Origin: Alphaproteobacteria bacterium
GTDB lineage: Bacteria; Pseudomonadota; Alphaproteobacteria; Puniceispirillales; Puniceispirillaceae
Assembly (NCBI GenBank): GCA_022425485.1
Contig: JAKMFL010000060.1
Location: 62,001-126,000 of the forward strand
Length of the DNA stretch: 64,000 nucleotides
Direction of reading: 5' to 3'
Shown here: positions 8,035 to 17,446 of the stretch, piece after piece
How the letters are laid out: every line of letters starts with the position of its first letter
Position numbering within the stretch: position 1 is the stretch's first letter
The notes under the pieces: generated by a model
Told to the model about the DNA's origin: nothing
The model's input: the letters and a program-made list of their open reading frames with translations, nothing else
The model's database searches: none
Position numbers and translations under genes: made by a program

Positions 8035-8080
8035 ATTCTTATCTATCGCTATCCTTATCTATCAATATTCTTATCTGATG
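8035..8080. repeat. 16-bp tandem repeat upstream of ccmC
   Basis: Three imperfect copies of ATTCTTATCTATCGCT begin at 8035, 8051 and 8067 (last one incomplete). They sit directly upstream of the ccmC start codon, where the ribosome site would be, in the ccmB-ccmC gap. Confidence 0.6.
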
Positions 8081-8098
8081 TGGGGAGGTGGCTGACGC

Positions 8099-8770
8099 CT
8101 ACCCATCTTCTAGAGCAGAGCGCAGACCAGCAACACTGGCAACAGGGCTTACCACAAGAAGGAAAAGCACTAAAGCACTTAATAGGCTGAAATGTGCAGA
8201 TGGGCTTTGTTCTTGCAATACGCTCTGCGTTGCCATTACACCAAACACCACAATAGGGATGGCAAGCGGCAATATTAACAGCGCAACCAGCATCGCGGTA
8301 CGCCGCGCCCCCAAGGTGAGCGCACTAGCAATTGCGCCTAATAGCATCAATGCCGCTAACCCTAGCGCAAGGCTGGTAATAAGCGGCAAGGTCAACATCC
8401 AAGGCAGATTAAAAAACAGCATCAAAAGCGGGGTAATGGCCAAAAGCGGCAGCAGGGCAAACAAATACCAGCTTACAATTTTTGCCAGCACATAAGCATG
8501 AAGCGCGTGTGGGCTAAGACAGATTTGCTCTAGCCAGCCGCCGCGATAATCATCTGCAAATAATCGGTCAAAAGACGGTAGCGCACTCATCAGTGCGGCA
8601 ATCCAGATAATTGAAACCCCTAGGCTTGTCAGCAGATCAGGTGAGGGCCCCACCGCGAGCGGAAATAAAGTGGCTATCATCACAAAAAAAGCAGCTTGGG
8701 TTAGGTGGTCGCCTAGCCGGACAAGGCTCAAGCGATATTCACGCAGCAAAAAAGGCAGGAACCCGCTCAT
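8099..8770 (-). CDS. ccmB: Heme exporter protein CcmB
   Basis: 223 residues with about six membrane helices, the CcmB length. CcmB is the permease subunit paired with the CcmA ATPase; together they drive release of heme-loaded CcmE. The N-terminus (REYRLSLVRLGDHLTQAAFFVMIATLF) and the FADDYRGGWLEQI loop fit the family. Its start overlaps the ccmA stop by 4 bases, which supports the start and coupled translation. Confidence 0.93.
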   Translation of the reverse strand: MSGFLPFLLREYRLSLVRLGDHLTQAAFFVMIATLFPLAVGPSPDLLTSLGVSIIWIAALMSALPSFDRLFADDYRGGWLEQICLSPHALHAYVLAKIVSWYLFALLPLLAITPLLMLFFNLPWMLTLPLITSLALGLAALMLLGAIASALTLGARRTAMLVALLILPLAIPIVVFGVMATQSVLQEQSPSAHFSLLSALVLFLLVVSPVASVAGLRSALEDG

Positions 8771-9411
8771 ACCCCCCTCCCACTACTATCAGAGCTGCCC
8801 ATTTCAAATGTCGTGTGTGGCAGGCTATCTGCAAGGGCAATATGGCTAGCCATCAGCACATACCCTCCATCTGCCTGATGGGCCGCTAATAAGGCCTCAA
8901 AGGCGGCGCGGCCATCAGCATCTAATCCGCTATTCGGCTCATCTAGCAGCCAGAGCGCCTCCGCGCCTAAATTAAAGTGCAGACAGCTCAAAGCCAGCCT
9001 CTGGCGCTGGCCCGTAGAAAGCAAGCGTGTCTCTATATCAAGAAAGCTAGACAGGCCTAGAATATCCTTTTCCAGAGCCGGGCTTAAATCCGCTCGCTGC
9101 CCAACCAGACCTGCCATTATCTGTAGATTTTGACGCGCGGTAAATTCCCCGTTCAGCCCGTCATTGCTGCTATACCAGCTGGCTTGCAATCGGCATTCAG
9201 CATCCTGCAAGTCAAGCGGCGCATCATCCAGAAGCACAGCCCCTTCTTCTAGGGGCAGAAAGCCAGCAACCGCGCGAAGCAGGCTGGATTTCCCGCAGCC
9301 ATTGGGCCCACGCAAGACCACAACCTCGCCAGCCTTTATTTGCAGGTGGATATCCTCATACAGCCATCTTGAGCCGCGTTTGAGCGCAATTGCACGTAAT
9401 TCGATCGTCAT
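8767..9411 (-). CDS. ccmA: Cytochrome c biogenesis ABC ATPase CcmA
   Basis: 214 residues, a single ABC ATPase domain. Walker A is GPNGCGKSS (about 35-43), the signature is LSTGQRQRLALS, Walker B is LWLLDEP and the switch His is in MASHIAL. It powers the CcmAB complex in heme handling for cytochrome c. It is the first gene of the ccmABCD operon and is divergent from acnB across a 338-base gap that must hold both promoters. Confidence 0.95.
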   Translation of the reverse strand: MTIELRAIALKRGSRWLYEDIHLQIKAGEVVVLRGPNGCGKSSLLRAVAGFLPLEEGAVLLDDAPLDLQDAECRLQASWYSSNDGLNGEFTARQNLQIMAGLVGQRADLSPALEKDILGLSSFLDIETRLLSTGQRQRLALSCLHFNLGAEALWLLDEPNSGLDADGRAAFEALLAAHQADGGYVLMASHIALADSLPHTTFEMGSSDSSGRGV

Positions 9412-9749
9412 GCCCCATATTTAAGGTGCAATGCCTAGCCGGTCTAGTTTTTTTCCCTATCAGGGAATGAAAACCCGAAGCGCACCTCATCTTGTCTTAA
9501 CGCTTTCAGGCAAGGCCATTATAGCTGTTTCAATAATGTGGAAAGGGTGCGCTCTGGGTCTGGAAGTTTCGTGCGCGTTTTGATATGATATTGCTGACCG
9601 TTTGCAGGCGCTCCTCTTGCGGCCAATTTCGACATTTTCGTGTTTTAATTTGCTGGTGCAGAGTTAAACGCGCCTCGCTAGCTGGTTTTATGCTGGGCAG
9701 GGCAATCGCGCACATCGCAAAATTAAGGGCAAATCTAAAGGGGGAAGAC
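9412..9749. other. Divergent intergenic region between ccmA and acnB
   Basis: 338 bases with no convincing gene. The acnB frame stays open upstream to 9585, but that stretch does not look like aconitase. The one clear structure is a short inverted repeat at 9453-9467; the promoters of ccmA and acnB should lie here. Confidence 0.6.
9453..9467. promoter_or_regulatory. Short inverted repeat in the ccmA-acnB gap
   Basis: TTCCCT-ATC-AGGGAA is a perfect 6-base palindrome with a 3-base centre, 42 bases upstream of the ccmA start. It could be an operator for either divergent gene. No known factor is assigned. Confidence 0.3.
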
Positions 9750-12566
9750 GTGACATCACTTGGGAACAAACTTGGCGATTATCTAGGCAACTATCTGGCC
9801 GAAATTGAAGAGCGCAAAAAGCAGAATCTAAAACCAAAGCCGATTGATAATGGCGCGTTAGTTGCGGAATGCATCGCCCATATCAAGGATAGTGCTAGTG
9901 CCTATCGCAGCGCCTGTCTTGATTTCTTTATCTATAACACACTGCCCGGCACTACCAGTGCGGCAGGGGTGAAAGCGCAATTCTTGAAAGATATTATTCT
10001 GGGAGAAGCCAAAATCGCTGAAATCACGCCAGATGCAGCGTTTGAGCAGCTCTCGCATATGAAGGGCGGGCCATCGATTGAAGTGCTGCTAGACCTAGCG
10101 CTGGAAGGGACAGGAGGCACTGCAACTGCCGCAGCAGAAGTGCTAAAGGGTCAGGTCTTTTTATATGAGGCAGATACAGCCCGTCTTGCCCAAGCCCACG
10201 CAAAAGGGCATGCGCTGGCAAGTGAAATTCTGGAGAGTTATGCAAAGGCAGAGTTCTTTACCAAGCTGCCCGATATTGATGAGAAAATTAAAATCGTGAC
10301 CTATGTTGCGGCAGAAGGCGATATCTCTACAGATTTGCTGTCGCCGGGCAATCAGGCGCATTCCAGATCAGACAGAGAATTGCATGGCAAATGCTTGATT
10401 TCTGAACGCGCACAAGAAGAAATTCAAGCGCTGAAACTGCAACATCCTGATAAGCAAGTGATGCTGATTGCTGAAAAAGGCACAATGGGCGTTGGCTCGT
10501 CGCGTATGTCTGGGGTGAATAATGTGGCGCTATGGACAGGCAAACAGGCTAGCCCCTATATCCCGTTCGTCAATATCGCGCCAATTGTTGCGGGAACAAA
10601 CGGCATTTCCCCTATTTTCCAGACCACGGTCGGGGTGACCGGCGGTATTGGTATCGATCTGAAAAATTGGGTGAAAAAGCTGGATGATAAGGGGGAGCCG
10701 ATTTTAAATAATGATGGTAACCCTGTGTTAGAACAGAAATATGCGGTCGATACAGGCACCGTGCTGACCATTAATACTAAGGCAAAAAAGCTGTTTAGCG
10801 ATGATGAGGCAGAAGAGCTGGTCGATTTAAGCCCTTCATTTACGCCGCAAAAGCTGGAATTTGTGAAGGCTGGCGGCTCTTATGCGATTGTGTTCGGCAA
10901 AAAGCTGCAAACCTTTGCAGCAGAGGCGCTAGGGGTGACCCCAACGCCAGTGTTTGCGCCGTCCAAGATTATCGCGCATGACAATCAAGGCCTGACCGCC
11001 GTGGAAAAAATCTTCAATGCGAATGCGGTGGGCGCAGAAGATGGCAGCGTGATGCATGCAGGGTCAGATGCGCGGGTGCGGGTGAATATTGTGGGCTCGC
11101 AAGATACCACTGGCCTGATGACCGCCCAAGAGCTAGAAGCGATGGCGGCCACGGTGATTTCCCCAACCATTGATGGCGCCTATCAGTCTGGCTGTCATAC
11201 CGCGTCTGTATGGGATTTCAAGGCACAGGAAAACACCCCGCGCCTGATGCAATTTATGCATAAGTTCGGGCTGATCACCGCGCGCGATCCAAAAGACGAA
11301 TATCATGCGATGACAGATGTTATTCACAAAGTGCTGAACGATATCACCGTGGATGACTGGTCGATTATTATCGGCGGGGATTCGCATACCCGTATGTCCA
11401 AGGGCGTTGCCTTTGGCGCGGATTCAGGCACAGTTGCGTTGGCGCTGGCGACGGGGGAGGCGACTATGCCTATCCCTGAATCGGTAAAGGTTGTGTTTAA
11501 AGGCAGCATGGCCCCGCATATGGATTTCCGCGACGTGGTGCATGCTACCCAGTCCCAGATGTTGCAGCAGTTCGGTGACAACATCTTTCAGGGGCGGGTG
11601 ATTGAGGTGCATATCGGCACATTATTGGCTGACCAAGCCTTTACCTTTACCGACTGGACAGCAGAGATGAAGGCAAAGGCCTCTATCTGTATTTCTGAGG
11701 ATGGCACGCTGATTTCCTCGCTAGAGATTGCGCGTGATCGTATTCAGGTGATGATTGATAAGGGCATGGATAATCACATTGCCATGTTGCAAGGGCTGGT
11801 CGATATCGCGAATGCGCGTATTGCCCAGATAAAGTCTGGCGAGAAGCCGGCACTGGCCCCTGATGCTACGGCTAAATATGCGGCTGAGGTGGTGGTTGAT
11901 CTAGACCAGATTGATGAGCCTATGGTCGCGGATCCAGATGTGAATAACGCCGATATCTCCAAGCGATATACGCATGATACCATCCGGCCTATCTCTTATT
12001 ATGGGGGCGAGAAGAAGGTCGATTTGGGCTTTGTTGGCTCTTGTATGGTGCATAAGGGGGATGTGAAAATCGTGGCACAAATGCTGCGCAACCTAGAGGC
12101 GGCAGACGCCAAGATAGAGTTCAAAGCCCCGCTAGTGGTGGCCGCCCCAACCTATAACATCATTGATGAGCTTAAGTCCGAAGGCGACTGGGCGATATTA
12201 CAGAAATATTCTGGCTTTGAGTTTGATGATAACGACCCAAAGCAAGCCTCTCGCACAGAATATCAGAATATCTTATATCTGGAACGCCCGGGCTGTAATC
12301 TATGTATGGGCAATCAGGAAAAAGCCGCAAAGGGCGATACGGTGATGGCAACCTCCACCCGCCTGTTTAAGGGGCGCGTGGTCGAAGATGCGGACGATAA
12401 AAAGGGCGAAAGCCTGCTTGCCTCAACCCCGGTGGTGGTGTTATCGGCTATCTTGGGCAGAACGCCAACCGCAGAAGAATATAAACAAGCCGTGGTGGGC
12501 ATAGATTTAACGAAATTCTCCCCGCCAATTTCCAAAGATACGGGCGGCAATTCTATGCACTTTTAA
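9750..12566 (+). CDS. acnB: Aconitate hydratase B
   Basis: 938 residues from a GTG at 9750 that follows an ideal ribosome site (AAAGGGGGAAGAC); the in-frame ATG 55 codons upstream adds sequence unlike the family. AcnB interconverts citrate and isocitrate in the TCA cycle and often handles 2-methylisocitrate. The helical N-terminal HEAT-like domain, the GGDSHTRMSKGVAFGADSG active-site stretch and the iron-sulfur cluster cysteines in ERPGCNLCMGNQ are visible. It is about 70 residues longer than E. coli AcnB (865). A strong terminator follows at 12599-12624, so it is probably monocistronic. Confidence 0.96.
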   Translation: MTSLGNKLGDYLGNYLAEIEERKKQNLKPKPIDNGALVAECIAHIKDSASAYRSACLDFFIYNTLPGTTSAAGVKAQFLKDIILGEAKIAEITPDAAFEQLSHMKGGPSIEVLLDLALEGTGGTATAAAEVLKGQVFLYEADTARLAQAHAKGHALASEILESYAKAEFFTKLPDIDEKIKIVTYVAAEGDISTDLLSPGNQAHSRSDRELHGKCLISERAQEEIQALKLQHPDKQVMLIAEKGTMGVGSSRMSGVNNVALWTGKQASPYIPFVNIAPIVAGTNGISPIFQTTVGVTGGIGIDLKNWVKKLDDKGEPILNNDGNPVLEQKYAVDTGTVLTINTKAKKLFSDDEAEELVDLSPSFTPQKLEFVKAGGSYAIVFGKKLQTFAAEALGVTPTPVFAPSKIIAHDNQGLTAVEKIFNANAVGAEDGSVMHAGSDARVRVNIVGSQDTTGLMTAQELEAMAATVISPTIDGAYQSGCHTASVWDFKAQENTPRLMQFMHKFGLITARDPKDEYHAMTDVIHKVLNDITVDDWSIIIGGDSHTRMSKGVAFGADSGTVALALATGEATMPIPESVKVVFKGSMAPHMDFRDVVHATQSQMLQQFGDNIFQGRVIEVHIGTLLADQAFTFTDWTAEMKAKASICISEDGTLISSLEIARDRIQVMIDKGMDNHIAMLQGLVDIANARIAQIKSGEKPALAPDATAKYAAEVVVDLDQIDEPMVADPDVNNADISKRYTHDTIRPISYYGGEKKVDLGFVGSCMVHKGDVKIVAQMLRNLEAADAKIEFKAPLVVAAPTYNIIDELKSEGDWAILQKYSGFEFDDNDPKQASRTEYQNILYLERPGCNLCMGNQEKAAKGDTVMATSTRLFKGRVVEDADDKKGESLLASTPVVVLSAILGRTPTAEEYKQAVVGIDLTKFSPPISKDTGGNSMHF

Positions 12567-12598
12567 GCACTTCTTAAGCCAGTGGCTGGGTGCAAAAG

Positions 12599-12624
12599 AA
12601 GCGGGGCACACACCCCGCTTTTTT
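12599..12624 (+). terminator. Rho-independent terminator of acnB
   Basis: AAGCGGGG and CCCCGCTT form an 8-base perfect stem around a CACACA loop, followed directly by a T-run. It lies 33 bases after the acnB stop and separates it from the restriction-modification genes. Confidence 0.9.
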
Positions 12625-12697
12625 ATGGGCTAATTTTTTCTGCCCCAAAAGGTTCATTGTTAACTATAAATTAATCCTTTTGTGTCATCATGTTTAG

Positions 12698-13621
12698 ATG
12701 GAAAATATATTAGATAACCACGCTCAATATGTTGAAGGGCGTGTTATGGAAAATAGCGACGAAAGTAATTTGGATAGCCAAAAGTGTTATCTATTTCCTC
12801 AAATCTCTGTTTCCGATAATTTAAAATTTCTTTCGAATATTCCAGATAGTACCGTTAAAACCATAATTACTTCTCCCCCCTATAACATAGGTAAAAACTA
12901 TGAGAAGAGGGGATCGATTGACACCTATCCTGCTAAACAGCGTCTAGTAATCGAAGAGTGTGTCCGTGTCCTCCATCCACAAGGTTCGATTTGCTGGCAA
13001 GTTGGAAACTTTGTTCGAAGTGGTGAAATAATTCCTCTGGATATTTTGTTGCATCCAATCTTTTGTGAATTAGGTTTGCAAATGCGAAATAGAATTATTT
13101 GGCATTTTGAGCATGGTTTGCATTGTAGAAACCGTTTCTCTGGTCGATATGAAACAATAAATTGGTACACAAAAAATAATGATTATACCTTTAATCTTGA
13201 TCCAGTGAGAGTGCCATCAAAATACCCAAATAAAAGGCATTTTAAAGGTCCTAATAAAGGGAAATTATCTGGAAATCCACTTGGCAAAAATCCAAGTGAC
13301 CTATGGATATTTCCAAATGTAAAATCAAATCATGTAGAAAAAACCATTCACCCTTGCCAATTTCCGATTGAGCTTGTAGAGCGGCTTGTTTTGTCCTTGT
13401 CTAATAAGGGAGATATTGTTTTAGACCCATATCTAGGTGTCGGGTCAACAATGTTAGGCGCACTTATGCATAACAGGGGTGCGATGGGATGTGACACGAA
13501 TCCAGAGTATATCCGCATTGCTTGGGAACGTTATAATAAATTAATATCTGGAACACTAAAGACACGGCCAATGAACAAACCTGTTTACGACCCCAGCCTG
13601 CCCAAAGGCGGGCATCGTTGA
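12698..13621 (+). CDS. Type II DNA methyltransferase (beta-class, probably N4-cytosine) of a BglII-like system
   Basis: 307 residues. Catalytic motif IV is TSPPYN at 58-63 and the AdoMet-binding motif I (LDPYLGVGST) is near residues 247-256, giving the IV-then-I order of beta-class enzymes. An S-P-P-Y motif is common in m4C methyltransferases but also occurs in m6A enzymes, so the modified base is not certain. It protects the host from the endonuclease encoded next to it. A second in-frame ATG lies at 12746. Base composition is clearly more A/T-rich than acnB or the helicase, as expected for a transferred cassette. The endonuclease frame begins at its stop codon. Confidence 0.88.
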   Translation: MENILDNHAQYVEGRVMENSDESNLDSQKCYLFPQISVSDNLKFLSNIPDSTVKTIITSPPYNIGKNYEKRGSIDTYPAKQRLVIEECVRVLHPQGSICWQVGNFVRSGEIIPLDILLHPIFCELGLQMRNRIIWHFEHGLHCRNRFSGRYETINWYTKNNDYTFNLDPVRVPSKYPNKRHFKGPNKGKLSGNPLGKNPSDLWIFPNVKSNHVEKTIHPCQFPIELVERLVLSLSNKGDIVLDPYLGVGSTMLGALMHNRGAMGCDTNPEYIRIAWERYNKLISGTLKTRPMNKPVYDPSLPKGGHR

Positions 13622-13626
13622 GGGTC

Positions 13627-14229
13627 ATGAAAATATATTCATACCTCAATGGGATGGAGTACCTCCAAGTACATAAGAATTCATTAATTGAGGAAATTCT
13701 TATGGCCATTGAAAGTGTTGATGCGGAGGCGTGCAAGACAAAAGTTTCAAGAGAAAAAACAAAACATGGACAATTGTTTTATTCTCCTATTGAAATGAAT
13801 AAAGCTTTTGCTGCTGTCTTTAATGATATGGGGTGGTCGGAAGAGCGAAATAATGTGTATGTTGCTGAAGATGAAAAACTTGCAAGGCGCATCATTGGTT
13901 GGTCTGCTGAACAGCAAAAATTAGAAATTGAAAGGGCAGGTCTTACGCCTTATTACAGCTACAACCAAACAGACTTTGTTAAGGAACGCGTGGCTGTTGA
14001 AGTGCAGTTTGGAAAATACTCATTTGTGGCACACGATTTGTTTGTGAAGCATATGGCATTCTATGTTGGAGACATGATAGATGTTGGCGTTGAAATCTTG
14101 CCGATGAAATGCCTAGAAGCTGAAATGTCCTCAGGTGTACCCTATTTTGAGCGCGACTTATTCAACATCATTAGACAAGGACGAGGTAATCCTCCAGTTC
14201 CACTCGTTATAATCGGTGTAGCTCCATAG
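13627..14229 (+). CDS. Type II restriction endonuclease, BglII/BstYI family
   Basis: 200 residues from ATG 13627; a TTG at 13618 overlapping the methyltransferase stop is also open. The key stretch is TDFVKERVAVEVQFGKYSF. It reproduces the BglII active site: Asp, then Glu nine residues on, then Gln eleven residues on (Asp84, Glu93, Gln95 in BglII), in a matching D-F-x-K-x-R/VEVQF frame. BglII-family enzymes are PD-(D/E)XK-like nucleases cutting AGATCT or RGATCY; the specificity here is unknown. It is coupled to the methyltransferase gene and equally A/T-rich. No controller (C) protein gene is visible. The active-site pattern makes the family call strong. Confidence 0.85.
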   Translation: MKIYSYLNGMEYLQVHKNSLIEEILMAIESVDAEACKTKVSREKTKHGQLFYSPIEMNKAFAAVFNDMGWSEERNNVYVAEDEKLARRIIGWSAEQQKLEIERAGLTPYYSYNQTDFVKERVAVEVQFGKYSFVAHDLFVKHMAFYVGDMIDVGVEILPMKCLEAEMSSGVPYFERDLFNIIRQGRGNPPVPLVIIGVAP

Positions 14230-14246
14230 AAACATTTTTTTGATAG

Positions 14247-14447
14247 TTATTTTGATTCCTCAGACTGCTCTTCAAACATCTTTTTAAGACGCCTAAGGAC
14301 ACCATCCTGCTGGCTATCTTGGGTGTGCGCCTGTTTGGGATGATATAGCTTATTCAACACTTCTGGTGTGCCGCGCTTATCCAGATGTTCAATGATCTGG
14401 CCAGCATATTGTTTGCGTAATTCTTCATCAGGCTGCGCACCTAGCAA
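14247..14447 (-). CDS. Small hypothetical protein or gene remnant
   Basis: A 66-residue frame on the minus strand with a highly charged composition (MLGAQPDEELRKQYAG at the start, KKMFEEQSEESK at the end) that looks more like a real protein than a shadow. The only start is a TTG with no strong ribosome site, and an in-frame stop lies a few codons upstream. It lies just beyond the end of the restriction-modification cassette, so it could be the 3' remnant of a gene cut when the cassette arrived. I do not recognise the family. The 212 bases after it to the helicase hold no clear gene. Confidence 0.4.
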   Translation of the reverse strand: MLGAQPDEELRKQYAGQIIEHLDKRGTPEVLNKLYHPKQAHTQDSQQDGVLRRLKKMFEEQSEESK

Positions 14448-14659
14448 AGAAACCTTAAGAAAACGTTAAGCTGGGAAATTGCCCCCTAATATTCATCAAT
14501 GCCCACAAATTCACCAAAGCCCAAAATTCCTCAAAGCCCTAAAAACATTAATGCGGGCCCTTTTGCGTAGTTCGTCCGTGACAGGGGGAGGCGGCTTTGC
14601 TACATCTGAAAGCCTAGGGGATTTGTTACTCTTTTTTCTGTCTGGCTCTTATACCGCTT

Positions 14660-17419
14660 ATGTCTGTTTCCGACCCGCAATTGAAATTCGTGCTTGGGCC
14701 CACTAACACGGGCAAGACCTTTTATGCGGTTGACCGGATGATGGGCTATGCGTCTGGTATGGTGGGTTTCCCCTTGCGGCTTTTGGCGCGCGAAAATTAC
14801 GATAAAATGGTGGCCAAGCTTGGGGCTTCGCGGGTTGCGCTGATAACTGGCGAAGAGAAAATCATTCCCCCCAATGCCAGCTATTTTTGCTGTACGGTAG
14901 AGGCGATGCCGCTTACCCGTGATGTGGATTGCCTGATTGTTGATGAGATTCAGCTTTGCGGCGATAAAGAGCGCGGCCATGTTTTTACCGATCGGCTGCT
15001 GCATGCTAGGGGGCGGCAGGAAACGTTGTTTTTGGGCGCGGATACCATGCGCCCTATCTTGCGGCAGCTATTCCCCGATGCAGAGTTTATCTACCGTGAA
15101 CGTCTATCGCGCCTATCTTATGCGGGGCATAAAAAGGCTAGCCGTCTGCCGCGCCGTTCTGCCCTTGTGGCGTTTTCCGCCTCTGAGGTGTATCGCTTGG
15201 CTGAATTAGTGCGCCGCCAGCGCGGCGGCACGGCCGTGGTTATGGGGGCCTTATCCCCGCGCACCCGCAATGCCCAAGTAGAGCTGTTCCAGAACGGGGA
15301 TGTGGATTTTATGATCGCCACCGACGCTATCGGGATGGGGCTGAATATGGATATCGGCCATGTGGCGCTGGCAGATGATATCAAATTTGACGGGCGGTCT
15401 GTGCGCCATCTCTACCCTGCTGAAATTGCGCAAATTGCGGGGCGGGCAGGGCGGCATACCACCGATGGCACCTTTGGCACGACCGAGGGGTGCCGCGCGT
15501 TTGAACAGGAATTGATAGATGCGGTTGAAGGGCATCGCTTTGCACCTGTGCGCGGGCTTTATTGGCGCAATCGCAAGCTGAATTTCAATAGCCTTGATGG
15601 GCTGTTAAACGCGCTGGAAGCGCCGCCGCCTAGCCCGCTAATGATGAAAAAGGTGGACGCTGATGACCATCTAACGCTGGCTGCGCTGGCCGATAGTGAG
15701 GAGGTGCGCAGCCTGGCCGACAATCCGGGGCGATTGCGGCTGTTATGGGATGTGGTGCAAATTCCCGATTTCCGGCAATCTATGACCGACAGCCATGTGG
15801 TGATGCTAACGCGTATTTTTACCGAACTTGCCCGCGATGGGCGGCTGAAAAAAGACTGGGTGGCAAGCCAGCTTCAACATCTGGACAGGCTGGATGGGGA
15901 TATTGACACGCTGATGACGCGCATTGCCCATATCCGCACTTGGACCTATATTACCCATAAAACGGGCTGGACAGATGATGCAGAAGGCTGGCCAGAACTT
16001 GCCAGAGCTATAGAAGATCGGCTATCAGATGAATTACATAACCGCTTAACCCAAAGATTTGTGGATAGGCGGGCGGCACATTTGTCACGAAGATTAAAGG
16101 AATCGGCAACATTGTTGGCATCAGTAAGGTTGGACGGTAGCGTCCTTGTAGAGGGGGAAGAAGTCGGCAGCCTGCATGGGTTTAGCTTTGTCCCGTCTCT
16201 AGCAGAAAGTGAAGAAAAGGCCGTTATTCTGGCCGCCGCACGCAAAGGCTTGCCAGATGAGATCGAGCGCAGGGTAGCCGCGCTAGGCATTTCTGCTGAC
16301 CCCGCTTTTAAGCTAGATGCTAAAGGCCAGCTTTTCTGGCGTGAGGCGATTATCGCAAGGCTGGTAAAGTCTGAGGTGCTGTATGCCCCGCGTGTGGAAG
16401 TGGCCGATAGCGACCTGCTCTCGCATGACCAACGCGCACGTATTCAAGACAGGCTGAACCAGTTTATCACGGATCATGTTATGGAAGTATTGCAGCCCTT
16501 AATGCTGCTTGCTAAGCCGGAAAGCTTGCTGAACCCCGAAGAGAAGCCCGAAGAGAAGCCAGAAAATACACATGAAGCCAGCACAGATGAAGCGGCCACA
16601 GATGAGACTAGTGAAAAAGTAGCGGGGGATGCGCCTGCGCCCAAACCGCTTTCTGGTGCGGCAAAGGGGCTGTTATATCAGCTTTATGAAGGGTTAGGCA
16701 CGATGCCGCGCCGCCTAGTCGCTGACCAGATAAAAGAGCTAAGTGAGGCAGATAAGCCTTTATTGGCGCGGGCAGGTATCCGTATGGGGATTGAAAACCT
16801 GTTTCTGCCGGCCATGCTAAAGCCTGCGCCTATCGCATTGCGGGTGTTGCTATTCTCGCTCTATCACCAGAATTTCCCTGTCTGCGGGGCGCCACCTGAG
16901 GGCCGGGTATCTTTCAGCCTTGATGAAGAAGCTGGCGAGAAGATGCCTGAAGATAGCTATTGGCTGGCCGCAGGATATTGCCGCCTAGGGGCGCGTATCA
17001 TGCGTGTGGATATGGTGGAGCGTGTGGCGGCTTTGGTGCGTGCGGCTGCCCGTGAAGGCCAGTTTGAAATAAGTGATGAGATGCTATCGCTAGCTGGCGT
17101 AGGGCGAGAGGAAATGGCGCTTATCCTGTCTGACTTAGGGTGCAAGCAAGTATCGGAGCGTCCGTCAGATGAACCTGAAAAGCCAAGCATTGCTATATTT
17201 GAGCGGCAAAAACGCAAAAATGCAAAACCGCAACAGGGCCAAAAAGCACACCGCGATAAAGCCCGCACTGCAAAGCCTGGCAAGGGGGCGCGTCGCCAGC
17301 CTGCCGGCAGCACTAATAACAGCCAAATGCGTGCCTCTTCTCAAAACCGTCAGAATAATACAAAACAGCCTGACCCCAACTCTCCTTTTGCCGTATTAGC
17401 GGCTTTGAAAAAAGGCTAG
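14660..17419 (+). CDS. SUV3-like superfamily 2 RNA helicase
   Basis: 919 residues. Walker A is GPTNTGKT (13-20) and Walker B is the unusual VDEIQ (94-98), typical of the SUV3/mitochondrial degradosome helicase group. RecA2 motifs include ATDAIGMGLNMDI and QIAGRAGRH. A long C-terminal part contains an acidic EEKPEEKPE linker near residue 630 and ends in a basic Lys/Arg/Gln tail, probably for RNA binding. Alphaproteobacteria commonly carry this gene beside an S4 protein, FdxA and CarD, as here. The role is presumably RNA unwinding in RNA decay or processing; the bacterial function is poorly defined. Confidence 0.88.
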   Translation: MSVSDPQLKFVLGPTNTGKTFYAVDRMMGYASGMVGFPLRLLARENYDKMVAKLGASRVALITGEEKIIPPNASYFCCTVEAMPLTRDVDCLIVDEIQLCGDKERGHVFTDRLLHARGRQETLFLGADTMRPILRQLFPDAEFIYRERLSRLSYAGHKKASRLPRRSALVAFSASEVYRLAELVRRQRGGTAVVMGALSPRTRNAQVELFQNGDVDFMIATDAIGMGLNMDIGHVALADDIKFDGRSVRHLYPAEIAQIAGRAGRHTTDGTFGTTEGCRAFEQELIDAVEGHRFAPVRGLYWRNRKLNFNSLDGLLNALEAPPPSPLMMKKVDADDHLTLAALADSEEVRSLADNPGRLRLLWDVVQIPDFRQSMTDSHVVMLTRIFTELARDGRLKKDWVASQLQHLDRLDGDIDTLMTRIAHIRTWTYITHKTGWTDDAEGWPELARAIEDRLSDELHNRLTQRFVDRRAAHLSRRLKESATLLASVRLDGSVLVEGEEVGSLHGFSFVPSLAESEEKAVILAAARKGLPDEIERRVAALGISADPAFKLDAKGQLFWREAIIARLVKSEVLYAPRVEVADSDLLSHDQRARIQDRLNQFITDHVMEVLQPLMLLAKPESLLNPEEKPEEKPENTHEASTDEAATDETSEKVAGDAPAPKPLSGAAKGLLYQLYEGLGTMPRRLVADQIKELSEADKPLLARAGIRMGIENLFLPAMLKPAPIALRVLLFSLYHQNFPVCGAPPEGRVSFSLDEEAGEKMPEDSYWLAAGYCRLGARIMRVDMVERVAALVRAAAREGQFEISDEMLSLAGVGREEMALILSDLGCKQVSERPSDEPEKPSIAIFERQKRKNAKPQQGQKAHRDKARTAKPGKGARRQPAGSTNNSQMRASSQNRQNNTKQPDPNSPFAVLAALKKG

Positions 17420-17446
17420 AGCCAGTATAGCTGCGGGTAGTATGCG

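Noticed and set aside
9453-9467. Tet operator-like sequence
   Set aside because: It shares TCCCTATCAG with tetO by chance; the other half does not match and no TetR gene is nearby.
9585-9749. Upstream extension of the acnB frame to an ATG at 9585
   Set aside because: The extra 55 residues do not resemble aconitase, and the GTG at 9750 has a near-perfect ribosome site at ideal spacing.
12698-14229. AGATCT avoidance as evidence that the endonuclease cuts the BglII site
   Set aside because: AGATCT occurs at least at 31013, 46881 and 58178, so there is no absolute avoidance, and host methylation would allow the sites anyway. Specificity stays open.
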